The notes below the pieces were generated by a model that saw nothing but the letters and a program-made list of their open reading frames with translations, did not search any database and was not told the origin of the DNA. From the NCBI GenBank assembly GCA_902543575.1, contig CACBYV010000008.1:1-64000 (forward strand): 64,000 nucleotides of DNA, in the 5' to 3' direction. Positions 1 to 9,568 of this stretch are shown here, in pieces. The first letter of the stretch is position 1. Each line of letters starts with the position of its first letter. Source of the stretch: an uncultured Pelagibacteraceae bacterium (GTDB taxonomy: Bacteria; Pseudomonadota; Alphaproteobacteria; Pelagibacterales; Pelagibacteraceae). The translations under genes and the position numbers were made by a program.

Positions 1-110
1 AAACACTAATTAAATCTACCAGAGGAAAAAAAGTTAAAAAGAAGGGTTTTAAAAAAGCAATTATTACTCTTAAAAAAGGTCAAAATATAGACTTAACAAC
101 AGGAATTTAA
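1..110 (+). CDS. rplW: 50S ribosomal protein L23, C-terminal fragment (5' end outside window)
   Basis: An open frame enters from the left edge and stops with TAA at 108-110. The 35 visible residues are very basic (STRGKKVKKKGFKKAIITLK) and end in a DLTTGI tail, which resembles the end of bacterial L23, a protein of the peptide exit tunnel rim. The position directly before rplB is that of rplW in the S10 operon. The gene is cut by the window edge and is not truncated biologically as far as can be seen. Confidence 0.85.
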   Translation, partial: TLIKSTRGKKVKKKGFKKAIITLKKGQNIDLTTGI

Positions 111-113
111 ATT

Positions 114-947
114 ATGGCTTTAAAAACATTTAAACCTTACACGAAATCTACCAGGGGCACTATTCTAACAAGTAGAGAGGGTTTATGGAAAGGTAAACCT
201 TATAAGCCTTTAACAAGTGCAAATTATTCTTCAAAAGGAAGAAATAATTATGGTCGTATAACATCTAGAAATCATGGTGGAGGACATAAGCACAAATATA
301 GAAAAATTGATTTTTATAGAAAAAAGAACGGTATGAAAGCTATTGTAGAAAGAATTGAATATGATCCAAATAGATCCTGCCATATAATGTTAGTTAAATT
401 TGAAGACAATCAAAAATTCTATTATCTTGCTCCGCAAAAAATAAAAGTTGGTGATCATATTCAAAATGGTTCATCTTCAGAAATTAAAATAGGAAATTGT
501 TTGCCATTACAGGATATTCCAGTAGGTATTGATATACATAATGTTGAAATACAGCCAGGTGCTGGTGGAAAAATTGCAAGAGCAGCAGGTTCCTCTGTTA
601 CGATTTCAGGCATTGATGGTAATTACTCAATTATAAAAATGACTTCTGGTGAAGTTAGAAAAATAGATTCTAGAGCGTTGGCTACAATAGGAGTATTATC
701 TAATCCAGATCAAAAAAATATTAAAATTGGTAAAGCTGGTCGATCAAGATGGTTGGGAAGAAGACCGCATACAAGAGGGGTTGTTAAAAACCCAGTTGAT
801 CACCCTCATGGTGGTGGTGAAGGAAAATCTGCAGGTGGTAGACACCCTGTTTCTCCTACAGGGCAATCAGCCAAAGGATTAAAAACAAGAGACAACAAGA
901 GAACTGATAAATTTATTATAAGAAGAAGAAAGAAGAAAAGAGCTTAA
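114..947 (+). CDS. rplB: 50S ribosomal protein L2
   Basis: L2 binds 23S rRNA, helps join the subunits and lies close to the peptidyl transferase centre. The 277-residue product matches the usual length of about 273-277. It carries the hallmark segment NPVDHPHGGGEGKSAGGRHP near residues 226-245, which includes the conserved histidine next to the peptidyl transferase site. The ATG lies 3 bases after the rplW stop, and rpsS follows after 3 bases, as in the canonical S10 operon. Confidence 0.97.
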   Translation: MALKTFKPYTKSTRGTILTSREGLWKGKPYKPLTSANYSSKGRNNYGRITSRNHGGGHKHKYRKIDFYRKKNGMKAIVERIEYDPNRSCHIMLVKFEDNQKFYYLAPQKIKVGDHIQNGSSSEIKIGNCLPLQDIPVGIDIHNVEIQPGAGGKIARAAGSSVTISGIDGNYSIIKMTSGEVRKIDSRALATIGVLSNPDQKNIKIGKAGRSRWLGRRPHTRGVVKNPVDHPHGGGEGKSAGGRHPVSPTGQSAKGLKTRDNKRTDKFIIRRRKKKRA

Positions 948-950
948 TTT

Positions 951-1259
951 ATGGCAAGATCTGTTTGGAAAGGACCGTTTGTTGAGGAAAGTTTAATTAA
1001 AAAAGTTGAAAAGATTAAAAACGATCCTAATAAAAAACCAATTAAAACTTGGTCTAGAAAGTCTACAATAATACCTGATTTCGTAGGATTTAGTTTTTTA
1101 ATTTATAACGGTAAAAAATTTATACCAATAACTGTATCCGAAGACATGGTGGGACACAAATTTGGAGAATTTGCACCAACAAGACAGTTTTTTGGTCATA
1201 CACCAGCTGATAAAAAAGCAAAAGTCGAGGGTGGAGCAAAAGGAGCTGATAAGAAATAA
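951..1259 (+). CDS. rpsS: 30S ribosomal protein S19
   Basis: S19 is a 30S head protein that contacts S13 and helps form the A-site bridge. The protein opens with [11 protein letters not shown] and holds [24 protein letters not shown], both classic S19 segments. At 102 residues it is about 10 longer than E. coli S19 because of a Lys/Gly-rich tail. It sits between rplB and rplV with gaps of 2-3 bases, so it is surely cotranscribed. Confidence 0.97.
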   Translation: MARSVWKGPFVEESLIKKVEKIKNDPNKKPIKTWSRKSTIIPDFVGFSFLIYNGKKFIPITVSEDMVGHKFGEFAPTRQFFGHTPADKKAKVEGGAKGADKK

Positions 1260-1261
1260 AT

Positions 1262-1657
1262 ATGAGTAAAAATAAAGATATAGATTTAAAACAGGTTAGA
1301 TCAGTAAATAAGAATGTAAGATCTAGTGTAAGAAAATTAAAACCTATACTTAAATCAATAGTTGGTAAAAAAGTAGAAATTGCGATTAGAGATTTATCTT
1401 TCTCTGAAAAAAGAATTTCTAAAGATGTTAAAAAAACAATTTCATCAGCAGTTGCTAATGCAGAAAATAATTTTCAATACGATATTGACAATTTGATAGT
1501 TAAGGAAGCTTTCTGTGGAAAACAGGTAATAATGAAAAGATTCAGAGCTAGAGCCAAAGGTAGAGCTGCAGAAATTATGAAACCATACTCAAACGTAACA
1601 ATAGTTTTGAGTGAACAAATGAAACAAAAAGAGAAGGAACATGGGACAAAAGGTTAA
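1262..1657 (+). CDS. rplV: 50S ribosomal protein L22
   Basis: L22 lines the exit tunnel. The beta-hairpin region is visible as [19 protein letters not shown] followed by [12 protein letters not shown] near the C-terminus. The 131 residues exceed the usual 110; the extra length is at the N-terminus (a basic [19 protein letters not shown] leader). The last 17 bases overlap the start of rpsC in another frame, which is compatible with translational coupling. Confidence 0.95.
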   Translation: MSKNKDIDLKQVRSVNKNVRSSVRKLKPILKSIVGKKVEIAIRDLSFSEKRISKDVKKTISSAVANAENNFQYDIDNLIVKEAFCGKQVIMKRFRARAKGRAAEIMKPYSNVTIVLSEQMKQKEKEHGTKG

Positions 1658-2300
1658 TCCAGTAGGTTTAAGATTAGGTATCAATAGAGGATGGGACTCC
1701 GTTTGGTATGCAAAAAAACAAGATTTTGGAAATTATCTAATTGAAGATTTTAGGATTAGAGAATTTATTAAAAAAAATGTTATCAATTCAGGTGTTTCAA
1801 AAGTAATGATAGAAAGATCAGCGAAAAAATGTTTCGTAACAATTTATACTTCTAGACCTGGATTTGTAATTGGAAAAAAGGGAAGTGATATAGAAAAAAT
1901 TAAAGGGAAATTATCAAGATTGAGCGCAAATGAAATAGTTTTAAATATTAAGGAAGTTAAAAAACCTGAGACAAACTCATTTTTAGTTGCCGAAAATATC
2001 GCTCAACAGTTAGTTAAACGTGTTTCGTATAGGAGAGCAATGAAGAGAGCAATGCAATCTGCATTAAGATTAGGTGCTAAAGGAATTAAAGTTTCTTGCA
2101 GTGGAAGACTTGGTGGAAATGAGATTGCAAGAACAGAATGGTTAAGAGACGGTAGTATTCCATCACATACTTTAAGAGCAGATATTGATTATGCTGAAGC
2201 AGAAGCTTTGACCACCTATGGAATAATTGGAATTAAAGTTTGGATATATAAAGGAGAAATTTTTACAAAAGAATTTAGCCAAGAAAGGAACAAAACATAA
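1641..2300 (+). CDS. rpsC: 30S ribosomal protein S3
   Basis: S3 is a 30S head protein that lines the mRNA entry channel. It begins [20 protein letters not shown] and has a KH-type RNA-binding loop ([15 protein letters not shown], residues 74-88) and the C-terminal segment [14 protein letters not shown]. Its 219 residues are slightly short compared with 233 in E. coli, trimmed at the C-terminus. The start codon lies inside the end of rplV. Confidence 0.97.
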   Translation: MGQKVNPVGLRLGINRGWDSVWYAKKQDFGNYLIEDFRIREFIKKNVINSGVSKVMIERSAKKCFVTIYTSRPGFVIGKKGSDIEKIKGKLSRLSANEIVLNIKEVKKPETNSFLVAENIAQQLVKRVSYRRAMKRAMQSALRLGAKGIKVSCSGRLGGNEIARTEWLRDGSIPSHTLRADIDYAEAEALTTYGIIGIKVWIYKGEIFTKEFSQERNKT

Positions 2301-2302
2301 TA

Positions 2303-2710
2303 ATGTTACAACCAACTAGAACAAAGTTTAGAAAAGCACATAAAGGAAGAATTCATGGCAATGCTTCCAGATGTAATGCTATGAATTATGGCTCTTTTGG
2401 ACTGAAAGCAATCCAGCCAGAAAGAATTATATCCAGACAGATAGAAGCAGCTAGAGTAGCATTAACAAGACACATGAAAAGACAAGGTAGAGTTTGGACT
2501 AGAATGTTTCCTAATATACCTGTATCAAAAAAACCTACTGAGGTAAGAATGGGTAAAGGAAAAGGCTCACCTGAATTTTGGGCATGCAGAGTTAAACCAG
2601 GAAGAATTTTATTCGAAGTTGACGGTGTAACAGAAGAAATTGCTAGAGAGGCTTTATACAAAGCATCGGCTAAACTTCCAATTAAATGTAAATTTATTAA
2701 GAGAATTTAA
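2303..2710 (+). CDS. rplP: 50S ribosomal protein L16
   Basis: L16 organises the A-site region of the large subunit and is essential for assembly. It starts [19 protein letters not shown], and [22 protein letters not shown] is the diagnostic L16 block. The length of 135 is about normal (136). It lies 2 bases after rpsC and abuts rpmC exactly. Confidence 0.97.
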   Translation: MLQPTRTKFRKAHKGRIHGNASRCNAMNYGSFGLKAIQPERIISRQIEAARVALTRHMKRQGRVWTRMFPNIPVSKKPTEVRMGKGKGSPEFWACRVKPGRILFEVDGVTEEIAREALYKASAKLPIKCKFIKRI

Positions 2711-2899
2711 ATGAAAAAAAGCGAGATAAAGAAAATGACTAAAGACCAAGCTTTGAAAGATATTGAAAAATTAAAAAAAGATCTTTTTAATTTTAGATTT
2801 CAAAAAATTAATGGTCAGATAAAAAGTCCATCAAAAATAAATGAAACAAAGAAGAATATTGCAAGATTAAAAACATTAGTAGTGAGAAAAGATGCCTAA
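2711..2899 (+). CDS. rpmC: 50S ribosomal protein L29
   Basis: This small two-helix protein near the exit tunnel contributes to the docking site for the signal recognition particle and trigger factor. The 62 residues show the L29 pattern: a first helix with [10 protein letters not shown], then the second helix [15 protein letters not shown]. It is located between rplP and rpsQ as in nearly all bacteria. The last 8 bases overlap rpsQ. Confidence 0.93.
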   Translation: MKKSEIKKMTKDQALKDIEKLKKDLFNFRFQKINGQIKSPSKINETKKNIARLKTLVVRKDA

Positions 2900-3128
2900 A
2901 AAAGTATTAAATGGAATAGTTGTAAGTGACAAGCCAAATAAAACTATAACAGTTTTAGTTGAGAGAAAATACCAACATCCAGTATTAAAAAAAGTAATTA
3001 AAGCTAGAAAAAAATATAGTGTTCACGACGAAGAGAATAAGTATAAAAATGGTGATAAAGTATCGATACAAGAGTGCAAACCTTATTCAAAGTCGAAAAA
3101 ATTTGAAGTGATAGGAGTATCAAAATGA
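2892..3128 (+). CDS. rpsQ: 30S ribosomal protein S17
   Basis: S17 is a primary 16S rRNA-binding protein with an OB fold. The sequence opens [21 protein letters not shown] and contains the [21 protein letters not shown] signature. It has 78 residues, about the normal size. It overlaps rpmC by 8 bases and rplN by 4 bases. Confidence 0.96.
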   Translation: MPKKVLNGIVVSDKPNKTITVLVERKYQHPVLKKVIKARKKYSVHDEENKYKNGDKVSIQECKPYSKSKKFEVIGVSK

Positions 3129-3493
3129 TACAAGTTCAGACAGAATTATTTGTAGCTGACAATACTGGTGCAAAAAAGATTGAATGCATAAAGGTATTAG
3201 GTGGATCTAAAAGAAGATACGCAAGTATTGGTGATACAATTGTTGTGGCAGTTAAAGAAGCAATTCCCAAAGGAAAGGTTAAAAAGGGTGCTGTTCATAA
3301 AGCAGTTGTTGTTAGAGTTAAAAAAGGAATTCATAGGAATGACGGATCCAAAGTAAGATTTGATAACAATGCAGCTGTTTTGACTGATGATAAAGGGGAG
3401 CCAATAGGCACTAGGATTTTTGGGCCAGTTACTAGAGAGTTAAGAAATAGAGGGCAAATGAAAATAATTTCGTTGGCACCAGAGGTATTATAA
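3125..3493 (+). CDS. rplN: 50S ribosomal protein L14
   Basis: L14 is an intersubunit bridge protein. The 122-residue length is exactly typical. It opens [20 protein letters not shown] and ends [13 protein letters not shown]...[11 protein letters not shown], both diagnostic. The start overlaps the rpsQ stop by 4 bases and the stop overlaps the rplX start by 1 base (TAATG). Confidence 0.97.
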   Translation: MIQVQTELFVADNTGAKKIECIKVLGGSKRRYASIGDTIVVAVKEAIPKGKVKKGAVHKAVVVRVKKGIHRNDGSKVRFDNNAAVLTDDKGEPIGTRIFGPVTRELRNRGQMKIISLAPEVL

Positions 3494-3732
3494 TGATTAA
3501 AAAAGGTATTAAAGTAAAAATATTGACCGGTAAGGATAAAAACAAAGATGGTGACGTCATTGAAATTGATAGAAAAAATAATAGGGCAAAAGTTAAAGGT
3601 ATTAACATGGTAAAAAAACATGTGAAAACTACAAAAGAAAAGAAAGGTGGAATAGTTTCAAAAGAAAACTTCATACATCTTTCTAATTTAGCAATCTTTG
3701 ATACTAAAAATAAAAGTGAGGCTAAAAAATAA
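3493..3732 (+). CDS. rplX: 50S ribosomal protein L24, short form
   Basis: L24 is an early-assembly initiator protein of the large subunit. The KOW motif region is clear ([20 protein letters not shown], then [15 protein letters not shown]). At 79 residues it is about 25 shorter than E. coli L24: the C-terminal strand region is gone and the protein ends with a Lys-rich tail. The spacing is tight on both sides, so this looks like real shortening and not a frameshift. Confidence 0.93.
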   Translation: MIKKGIKVKILTGKDKNKDGDVIEIDRKNNRAKVKGINMVKKHVKTTKEKKGGIVSKENFIHLSNLAIFDTKNKSEAKK

Positions 3733-4286
3733 TGATACCTAGATTAAAACAGAGCATATCAAAAGAAATTGAGCCAACATTAAAAGAAAAATTTGGCTAT
3801 AAAAATTTATACATGGGCCCAAGAATACAAAAAATAGTTTTAAATATGGGTTTAGGTCTTGATGGAAATGATCAGAAAATTTTAAAATCGTGCCAAGAAG
3901 ATTTGGCGAATATTACTGGTCAAATGCCTGTAGTAACTAAATTCAAAAAATCTATAGCAAATTTTAAAACTAGAAAAAACACTAATTCTGGCTTGAAGGT
4001 TACATTAAGAAAAAATAAAATGTATGAATTTATTGATAGATTAACAAATATAGCTTTACCAAGAATAAAAGATTTTAGAGGATTAAATCCAAATGGTTTT
4101 GATAAATATGGAAATTATACTTTTGGTGTTAAAGAACATATTATATTTCCTGAAGTAAATTTTGATAAAGTTGATAAAATTAGAGGTTTAGACATTACCA
4201 TTGTTATTAAATCTCAAAAAGTAGAACACAGTTTTGAATTATTAAAACATTTAAATTTTCCATTTAGAGAAAAAAGGAGTAATTAA
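3732..4286 (+). CDS. rplE: 50S ribosomal protein L5
   Basis: L5 binds 5S rRNA and contacts the P-site tRNA. The 184 residues include [30 protein letters not shown] and the [20 protein letters not shown] block typical of L5. It is about the standard length (179). Its start and stop each overlap the adjacent gene by one base. Confidence 0.96.
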   Translation: MIPRLKQSISKEIEPTLKEKFGYKNLYMGPRIQKIVLNMGLGLDGNDQKILKSCQEDLANITGQMPVVTKFKKSIANFKTRKNTNSGLKVTLRKNKMYEFIDRLTNIALPRIKDFRGLNPNGFDKYGNYTFGVKEHIIFPEVNFDKVDKIRGLDITIVIKSQKVEHSFELLKHLNFPFREKRSN

Positions 4287-4591
4287 TGGCTAAAATGAGC
4301 GCAATTAACAAGAACAATAAAAGAATAAAATTATCAGATAAATTTTATAAAAAAAGATTGAAACTAAAAAAAATAATAATGGATAAAAAATTATCATTAG
4401 AAGAAAGATTTAAAGCACAACAAAAGTTATCAAAATTACCTCGTAATTCTGCAAAGGTAAGAGTTATGAATAGATGTCAAATTACAGGTAGACCTCATGG
4501 TGTTTATCGAAAATTAAAAATTTCAAGAATAGCCCTTCGACAACTTGGTTTAGAGGGTAAGATTCCTGGAATGGTAAAATCGAGTTGGTAG
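4286..4591 (+). CDS. rpsN: 30S ribosomal protein S14 (zinc-free form)
   Basis: S14 is a 30S head assembly protein. The 101-residue product is the long form and ends in the standard block [19 protein letters not shown]...[14 protein letters not shown]. Only one cysteine is present and there is no CxxC pair, so it is the zinc-independent (C-minus) type. The rpsH start follows 10 bases downstream, with a GAAAGGA-like ribosome site. Confidence 0.96.
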   Translation: MAKMSAINKNNKRIKLSDKFYKKRLKLKKIIMDKKLSLEERFKAQQKLSKLPRNSAKVRVMNRCQITGRPHGVYRKLKISRIALRQLGLEGKIPGMVKSSW

Positions 4592-4601
4592 AAAGGAAAA
4601 T

Positions 4602-4994
4602 ATGAGTTTAAGTGATCCAATTGGTGATATGTTAGCAAGAATTAAAAATGCTCAAGTAAGAAATCATAGTAAAGTTTCTTTACCATCGTCAAAATTCAAA
4701 TCTAAAATTGCAGATGTATTAAAAGCAGAAGGTTATATTATAGACTATAAAATCAATGATGACAAAAAACCTTCAATTGAAATTAATTTAAAATATAACT
4801 CAGGAAATCCAGTTATAAATACTATTGAAAGAATATCCAAACCAGGCAGGAGGATATTTTCTAGCGCGAGTAGTCTGCCAAAAATAAACAATGGTCTTGG
4901 TATTGCTATTGTATCTACGCCACAAGGTGTAATGACAGATGTTGATGCAAGAAAGAAAAAACTTGGTGGTGAAATTATTTGTAAGGTATTTTAA
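4602..4994 (+). CDS. rpsH: 30S ribosomal protein S8
   Basis: S8 binds the central domain of 16S rRNA and acts as the translational regulator of the spc operon in E. coli. The sequence opens MSLSDPIGDMLARIKNAQ and ends LGIAIVSTPQGVMTDVDARKKKLGGEIICKVF in the usual pattern. It has 130 residues, close to normal. Its stop overlaps the rplF start by 1 base. No S8 feedback site was identified here. Confidence 0.97.
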   Translation: MSLSDPIGDMLARIKNAQVRNHSKVSLPSSKFKSKIADVLKAEGYIIDYKINDDKKPSIEINLKYNSGNPVINTIERISKPGRRIFSSASSLPKINNGLGIAIVSTPQGVMTDVDARKKKLGGEIICKVF

Positions 4995-5533
4995 TGTCTA
5001 AAATAGGAAAAATAAACATACCAATTCCAGAAAAAGTAAAAGTTTTGTTATCTGGTAACACAGTTAACGTAGAGGGCCCACTTGGCAAACAAGCAATCAA
5101 ATTAGATTTAGATATGTTTGAACTTAATATTACAGAAGGTAAAGACGTATCGATAAAACCAAAAAAACTTGATGATACATCTAAAAGATTATGGGGCATG
5201 AATAGAAGTTTACTTAATAATGCAATTATTGGCGCAAGCAGCGGCTATGAGAAAATACTTGAACTTACAGGCGTAGGTTTCAGAGCTGCTCTAAAAGGTA
5301 ATGTTTTAAATATGCAACTAGGATTTAGTCATGATATTAATTACGATATTCCGGAAGGTATTAAAATAGCTGTTGAAAAACAAACTACATTAAAAATAAG
5401 TGGATCAAATAAGCAACAAGTTGGTATGGTCGCTTCACAAATCAAAAGTATTAGACCACCTGAGCCTTATAAAGGAAAAGGCATAAAAGAAAAAGGTCAA
5501 TATATTTTAAGAAAAGAGGGTAAGAAAAAATAA
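4994..5533 (+). CDS. rplF: 50S ribosomal protein L6
   Basis: L6 lies near the factor-binding site of the large subunit and has two related alpha/beta domains. Visible marks are the start [35 protein letters not shown] at the domain junction and the C-terminal [26 protein letters not shown]. The 179 residues are standard length. Confidence 0.97.
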   Translation: MSKIGKINIPIPEKVKVLLSGNTVNVEGPLGKQAIKLDLDMFELNITEGKDVSIKPKKLDDTSKRLWGMNRSLLNNAIIGASSGYEKILELTGVGFRAALKGNVLNMQLGFSHDINYDIPEGIKIAVEKQTTLKISGSNKQQVGMVASQIKSIRPPEPYKGKGIKEKGQYILRKEGKKK

Positions 5534-5883
5534 TGAGATTAACCACAATCGAAAGAAAAAGATTTAGAGTGAGAAAAAAACTTAAAAAAGTTTCTAAAGA
5601 TAGATATAGATTAAGTGTTTCAAGATCTACAAAAAATATAAGTGCACAAATAATAGATGATGTAAAAAATATTACATTAGTCTCTGCTTCATCTATAGAT
5701 AAAGAAATTAAAGGACAAAAAAAAAACAAATCAGAATTGTCCACCATTGTTGCTGAAATTCTGGCAAAAAAAGCAAATGAAAAAAATATTAAGAAAATTT
5801 ACTTTGACAGAGGAATTTATAAATACCATGGAAGAGTTAAAATTTTTGCTGAAACATTAAGAAAAAATGGAATGGAATTTTAA
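5533..5883 (+). CDS. rplR: 50S ribosomal protein L18
   Basis: L18 binds 5S rRNA together with L5. The protein shows the L18 order: a basic N-terminus ([25 protein letters not shown]), a central [10 protein letters not shown] strand and the end [27 protein letters not shown]. It has 116 residues, the usual size. A run of ten A residues lies inside the gene at 5717-5726. Confidence 0.96.
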   Translation: MRLTTIERKRFRVRKKLKKVSKDRYRLSVSRSTKNISAQIIDDVKNITLVSASSIDKEIKGQKKNKSELSTIVAEILAKKANEKNIKKIYFDRGIYKYHGRVKIFAETLRKNGMEF

Positions 5884-5886
5884 AAT

Positions 5887-6387
5887 ATGGAAAAAAATAC
5901 AGAATTTGTAGAAAAATTAGTTCACATAAACAGAATAACGAAAGTTGTAAAAGGTGGAAGAAGATTTGGTTTTTCAGCCTTAGTAGTAGTTGGCAATCAG
6001 AATGGGAAAATTGGAATTGCTCATGCAAAAGCTAAACAGGTTCCTGATGCAATCAAAAAAGCAAACGAGTTGGCTAGAAGAAAATTGATACAAATACCTT
6101 TAAGAGATGGACGTACAATTCATCATGATATTTACGGTAAAGATGGTGCTGGAAAAATTAAATTAAGATCTGCACCTAAAGGAACAGGTATAATTGCTGG
6201 TGGACCTGTTAGAGCGGTCTGTGAGGTGCTTGGTATAAAAGATATAGTAGCTAAATCTTTGGGCACTGCAAATCCACATAATGTAATTAGAGCATGTATA
6301 AAAGCTTTATCAAAACAAAATTCACCAAAAAATATTTCTAATTTAAGAAATAAGAAAATATCTGAGATAATTGAGAAAAGAGGATAA
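5887..6387 (+). CDS. rpsE: 30S ribosomal protein S5
   Basis: S5 supports decoding fidelity and mRNA unwinding at the entry channel. The double-stranded-RNA-binding-like N-domain is visible ([20 protein letters not shown]) and the C-domain has [22 protein letters not shown] and [14 protein letters not shown]. The length is 166. The next gene is rplO with a 1-base overlap, so the usual rpmD (L30) position is empty. Confidence 0.97.
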   Translation: MEKNTEFVEKLVHINRITKVVKGGRRFGFSALVVVGNQNGKIGIAHAKAKQVPDAIKKANELARRKLIQIPLRDGRTIHHDIYGKDGAGKIKLRSAPKGTGIIAGGPVRAVCEVLGIKDIVAKSLGTANPHNVIRACIKALSKQNSPKNISNLRNKKISEIIEKRG

Positions 6388-6848
6388 TGACATCTTTAAA
6401 TACATTAAATAATATTAAAACAAAAAAAATTCGAGTAGGAAGAGGGATAGGATCTGGCAAAGGTAAAACTTCTGGTAGAGGTGTAAAAGGTCAAAAATCA
6501 AGATCTGGAGTAGCTATAAAAAGTTTTGAAGGTGGTCAAATGCCATTATACAGAAGACTACCTAAAAGAGGTTTCAACCCCATAAACAAAAATGATATAG
6601 CAGTAATAAACTTAGGTGATTTACAAACCCTTATTGATAATAAAAAAATTAAAGCAGATGAAAAAATAAATATTAATACATTTAAAAAGTCTAAATTATT
6701 CAGAAAATCAATTAATAAATTTAAAGTTCTATCAAATGGTAATTTTAAATCTAAAATTGATATTGAAGCAGATTACTCTTCTAAAACTGCTAAAGAGAAA
6801 ATTGAAAAAGCTGGTGGACAAATTACTGTTAAAAATCAATCTAAATAA
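6387..6848 (+). CDS. rplO: 50S ribosomal protein L15
   Basis: L15 is a late-assembly large-subunit protein. The glycine/arginine-rich N-terminus is classic ([34 protein letters not shown]). The 153 residues are normal length. It overlaps rpsE and secY by one base each, forming an unbroken chain of TAATG junctions. Confidence 0.97.
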   Translation: MTSLNTLNNIKTKKIRVGRGIGSGKGKTSGRGVKGQKSRSGVAIKSFEGGQMPLYRRLPKRGFNPINKNDIAVINLGDLQTLIDNKKIKADEKININTFKKSKLFRKSINKFKVLSNGNFKSKIDIEADYSSKTAKEKIEKAGGQITVKNQSK

Positions 6849-8128
6849 TGAGTGCCTCTACACAATCTAACGATTTAAGAAATAGAATACTATTTACACT
6901 TTTTATACTTGCTGTTTATAGACTAGGCACATTTGTTCCTCTCCCAGGGATCGACCCAGAACAACTCCAAATAATGATGGAAGGGAATCAAAAAGGTTTG
7001 TTAGGTATGTTCAACGTTTTTGCGGGCGGTGCTGTAAGCAGAATGGCAATATTTGCTCTTGGAATAATGCCATATATATCATCCTCTATTATTGTCCAGT
7101 TACTCACAGGTGTTTCAGAATATTTTAAAAATTTAAAGGCACAAGGTGAAATAGGAAGACAAAAAATTACTCAAATAACTAGATATGGGACTGTTTTATT
7201 GGCAACTATTCAAGGATATGGCTTGGCAGTTGGATTAGAGTCTTCAGCAGATTTGGTAATTAATCCTGGAATATTTTTTAAAATTTCAACAGTTACAACT
7301 ATTGTTGCTGGAACAATATTTTTAATGTGGCTAGGTGAACAAATCACACAAAGAGGAATTGGTAATGGTATTTCATTAATTATTTTTTCAGGTATTGTAG
7401 CTGAGATTCCAAGAGCATTAGTAACAACTTTTGAATTAGGACGAACTGGTGCGATTTCAACGGTAATGATAATTTTTATATTTATATTACTTGTTGCAAC
7501 TATAATGTTTATTGTTTTTATGGAAAGAGCGTTAAGAAAAATTCTTATAAATTATCCGAAGAGACAAATGGGAAATAAAATGTATGGAGGAGATTCTTCG
7601 CATCTGCCTTTAAAAATTAATTCAGCAGGAGTAATACCCGCGATTTTTGCATCAGCTTTATTATTATTGCCAGTTACTTTTTCAAATTTTAATGTTTCAC
7701 AAAATGAAACATTTTTAAATATTTCATCATATTTCTCACAAGGACAACCTTTGTACATGTTACTATATGCTTCAGGAATAATATTTTTTACTTTTTTTTA
7801 TACTTCGATAACTTTTAATCCTACTGAAACAGCTGAAAATTTACGAAAATATGGTGGATTTATTCCAGGAATAAGACCTGGAGAAAGTACTGCACTTTAT
7901 ATTGATACAATATTAACAAGACTAACAACAATAGGTGCATTATATCTCGCACTAGTTTGTTTGATGCCAGAATTTTTAATTGCTAATTATCCTATTCCGT
8001 TTTATTTAGGTGGCGCTTCTGTTCTAATAGTGGTAGTTGTTGCAATTGACACTGTTACACAAATTCAAACGAGGATGATGAGCTCTCAATATGAGCAACT
8101 AATCAAAAAAACTAAGTTTGGTAGATAA
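6848..8128 (+). CDS. secY: Preprotein translocase subunit SecY
   Basis: SecY is the channel-forming subunit of the inner-membrane Sec translocon. The 426-residue protein has about ten hydrophobic segments. Recognisable parts are the N-terminal RNRILFTLFILAVYRLGTFVPLPG, the plug region LLGMFNVFAGGAVSRM, the ERALRKILINYPKRQ cytosolic loop and LRKYGGFIPGIRPGEST in the ribosome-binding loop. It is slightly shorter than the E. coli protein (443). Its place between rplO and adk is typical of Alphaproteobacteria. Confidence 0.97.
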   Translation: MSASTQSNDLRNRILFTLFILAVYRLGTFVPLPGIDPEQLQIMMEGNQKGLLGMFNVFAGGAVSRMAIFALGIMPYISSSIIVQLLTGVSEYFKNLKAQGEIGRQKITQITRYGTVLLATIQGYGLAVGLESSADLVINPGIFFKISTVTTIVAGTIFLMWLGEQITQRGIGNGISLIIFSGIVAEIPRALVTTFELGRTGAISTVMIIFIFILLVATIMFIVFMERALRKILINYPKRQMGNKMYGGDSSHLPLKINSAGVIPAIFASALLLLPVTFSNFNVSQNETFLNISSYFSQGQPLYMLLYASGIIFFTFFYTSITFNPTETAENLRKYGGFIPGIRPGESTALYIDTILTRLTTIGALYLALVCLMPEFLIANYPIPFYLGGASVLIVVVVAIDTVTQIQTRMMSSQYEQLIKKTKFGR

Positions 8129-8692
8129 GTGAATATAATATTGTTTGGTCCTCCAGGAGCTGGAAAAGGTACTCAAGCGAAATATCTTGTAAAAAAATTA
8201 AATGGATATCAAATTTCTACAGGAGATATTTTAAGAGAGGAAATTAAAAAAGACACAGATATAGGAAAAAAAATAATCAATAATATGAATGAAGGAAAAT
8301 TTGTCAGTGACGATATTGTTAATAGCCTTTTAAAAAATCATGTTTTTGATCCTAACAAAAAAGAAAAATTAATATTTGATGGATATCCTAGATCTATTAG
8401 CCAAGCTAGAAATTTAGATTTATTATTAAATAGCTCAAATCAGAAAATAGACTATATTTTTTTTTTAAATGTAAACAAAGAAACTATTGTGGAAAGAATA
8501 AAAAAAAGAAAAATTTTAGAAAAAAGAACTGATGATGATATAGATACTATTTTGAAGAGATATGATACTTATATTGAAACTACTAGACCAGTATTAGATT
8601 ACTATTCAAAAAATTCAAATTTTCATGAGATTGATGGAACAATGGAAATTGATCAAATAACCAATAAAATAGAGGCTTTTTTGAATGTTTAA
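8129..8692 (+). CDS. adk: Adenylate kinase (short-lid type)
   Basis: This enzyme interconverts ATP plus AMP and two ADP in the cytoplasm. It has the P-loop GPPGAGKGTQ at residues 7-16, the AMP-site segments STGDILREEI and DGYPRSISQA, and a short lid between RIKKRKILEKR and TDDD without zinc cysteines. The length of 187 fits the short-lid class; long forms have about 214. The GTG start follows the secY stop with no gap. Ten T residues in a row lie at 8457-8466. Confidence 0.95.
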   Translation: MNIILFGPPGAGKGTQAKYLVKKLNGYQISTGDILREEIKKDTDIGKKIINNMNEGKFVSDDIVNSLLKNHVFDPNKKEKLIFDGYPRSISQARNLDLLLNSSNQKIDYIFFLNVNKETIVERIKKRKILEKRTDDDIDTILKRYDTYIETTRPVLDYYSKNSNFHEIDGTMEIDQITNKIEAFLNV

Positions 8693-8696
8693 GGCG

Positions 8697-8724
8697 TTGA
8701 CTTTGATTAATCTTCTTATATAAA
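8697..8724 (+). promoter_or_regulatory. Putative sigma-70 promoter for rpsM-rpsK-rpoA-rplQ
   Basis: In the 55-base gap after adk there is TTGACT at 8697-8702 and TATAAA at 8719-8724, separated by 16 bases; each hexamer matches the consensus at five of six positions. Transcription would start near 8731, giving a leader of about 17 bases to the rpsM ATG at 8748. This is the only gap over 12 bases in the ribosomal cluster, which supports a separate alpha-operon promoter. Confidence 0.65.
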
Positions 8725-8747
8725 AGGCACAATTTATCACAAATATT

Positions 8748-9131
8748 ATGGCTCGTATTGCAGGTGTAAACATACCACAAAATAAATTAGTTCATGTAGG
8801 TCTTACCTATATTTATGGAATTGGGAATAAATTTTCTCAACAAATTTGTACTGAATTAGAAATACCAAAATCAAAAAGGGTAAATGAATTAACAGATGAT
8901 CAAATTTTAAAAATTAGAGAGTATATTGATCAAAAATTTACTGTTGAAGGTGATTTGAGAAGAGAAACATCATTAAGTATAAAAAGATTAATTGATCTTG
9001 CTACGTATAGAGGATCTAGGCATAGAAAAAAACTTCCTGTTAGGGGTCAAAGAACTAGATGTAATTCAAGGACTAGAAAAGGAAAAGCAATTGCGATTGC
9101 AGGTAAGAAATTAACTCCACTTAAAAAATAA
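8748..9131 (+). CDS. rpsM: 30S ribosomal protein S13
   Basis: S13 lies at the top of the 30S head and touches the P-site tRNA and L5. It begins [26 protein letters not shown] and has the C-terminal [22 protein letters not shown] block. The 127 residues are a few more than the E. coli protein. It is the first gene of the alpha operon segment and overlaps rpsK by 1 base. Confidence 0.97.
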   Translation: MARIAGVNIPQNKLVHVGLTYIYGIGNKFSQQICTELEIPKSKRVNELTDDQILKIREYIDQKFTVEGDLRRETSLSIKRLIDLATYRGSRHRKKLPVRGQRTRCNSRTRKGKAIAIAGKKLTPLKK

Positions 9132-9568
9132 TGAAAAAAGAAGCAACTGAAAGTAAAGAACAGAAAATAGAATCTAAACCAAAAAAAAGTTCTTATTCAA
9201 AGAAAAAAAAAGGAAAAAAGAATATTTTAAATGGAATAGCTTATGTTCAGTCTACATTTAATAATACCATTGTATCAATAGCTGATACTAATGGAAATGT
9301 AGTTTCTTGGGCATCCGCTGGTCAAAAAGGTTTTAAAGGCTCTCGTAAGTCTACACCATACGCAGCACAAGTCGCTGCTGATGCAGCGGCAGCTAAAGCT
9401 TTAGAAGTTGGCATGAAAATTTTGTCTGTTGAAGTTAAAGGTCCTGGATCTGGAAGAGAAACTGCTTTGAGAGCTTTGCAAGCTAGAGGTTTTAAAATTA
9501 TATCAATTAAAGATACAACACCAATGCCACACAATGGCACGAGACCACCTAAAAAAAGGAGAGTTTAA
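9131..9568 (+). CDS. rpsK: 30S ribosomal protein S11
   Basis: S11 is a 30S platform protein near the E-site mRNA. The core is unmistakable: [40 protein letters not shown], and the end [19 protein letters not shown]. At 145 residues it is about 16 longer than normal because of a highly charged N-terminal extension (residues 1-32, mostly Lys/Glu/Ser). The TAATG junctions with rpsM and rpoA make this start likely. Confidence 0.96.
   Translation: MKKEATESKEQKIESKPKKSSYSKKKKGKKNILNGIAYVQSTFNNTIVSIADTNGNVVSWASAGQKGFKGSRKSTPYAAQVAADAAAAKALEVGMKILSVEVKGPGSGRETALRALQARGFKIISIKDTTPMPHNGTRPPKKRRV

Noticed and set aside
3331..3674. Two hydrophobic antisense open frames across rplN-rplX
   Set aside because: Phe-rich shadows of Lys codons (AAA reads as TTT). 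They overlap essential ribosomal genes and have no own features.
9322..9540. 72-residue antisense frame in rpsK
   Set aside because: Contained in the conserved S11 core; its Ala-rich sequence reflects S11 codons and not a separate gene.
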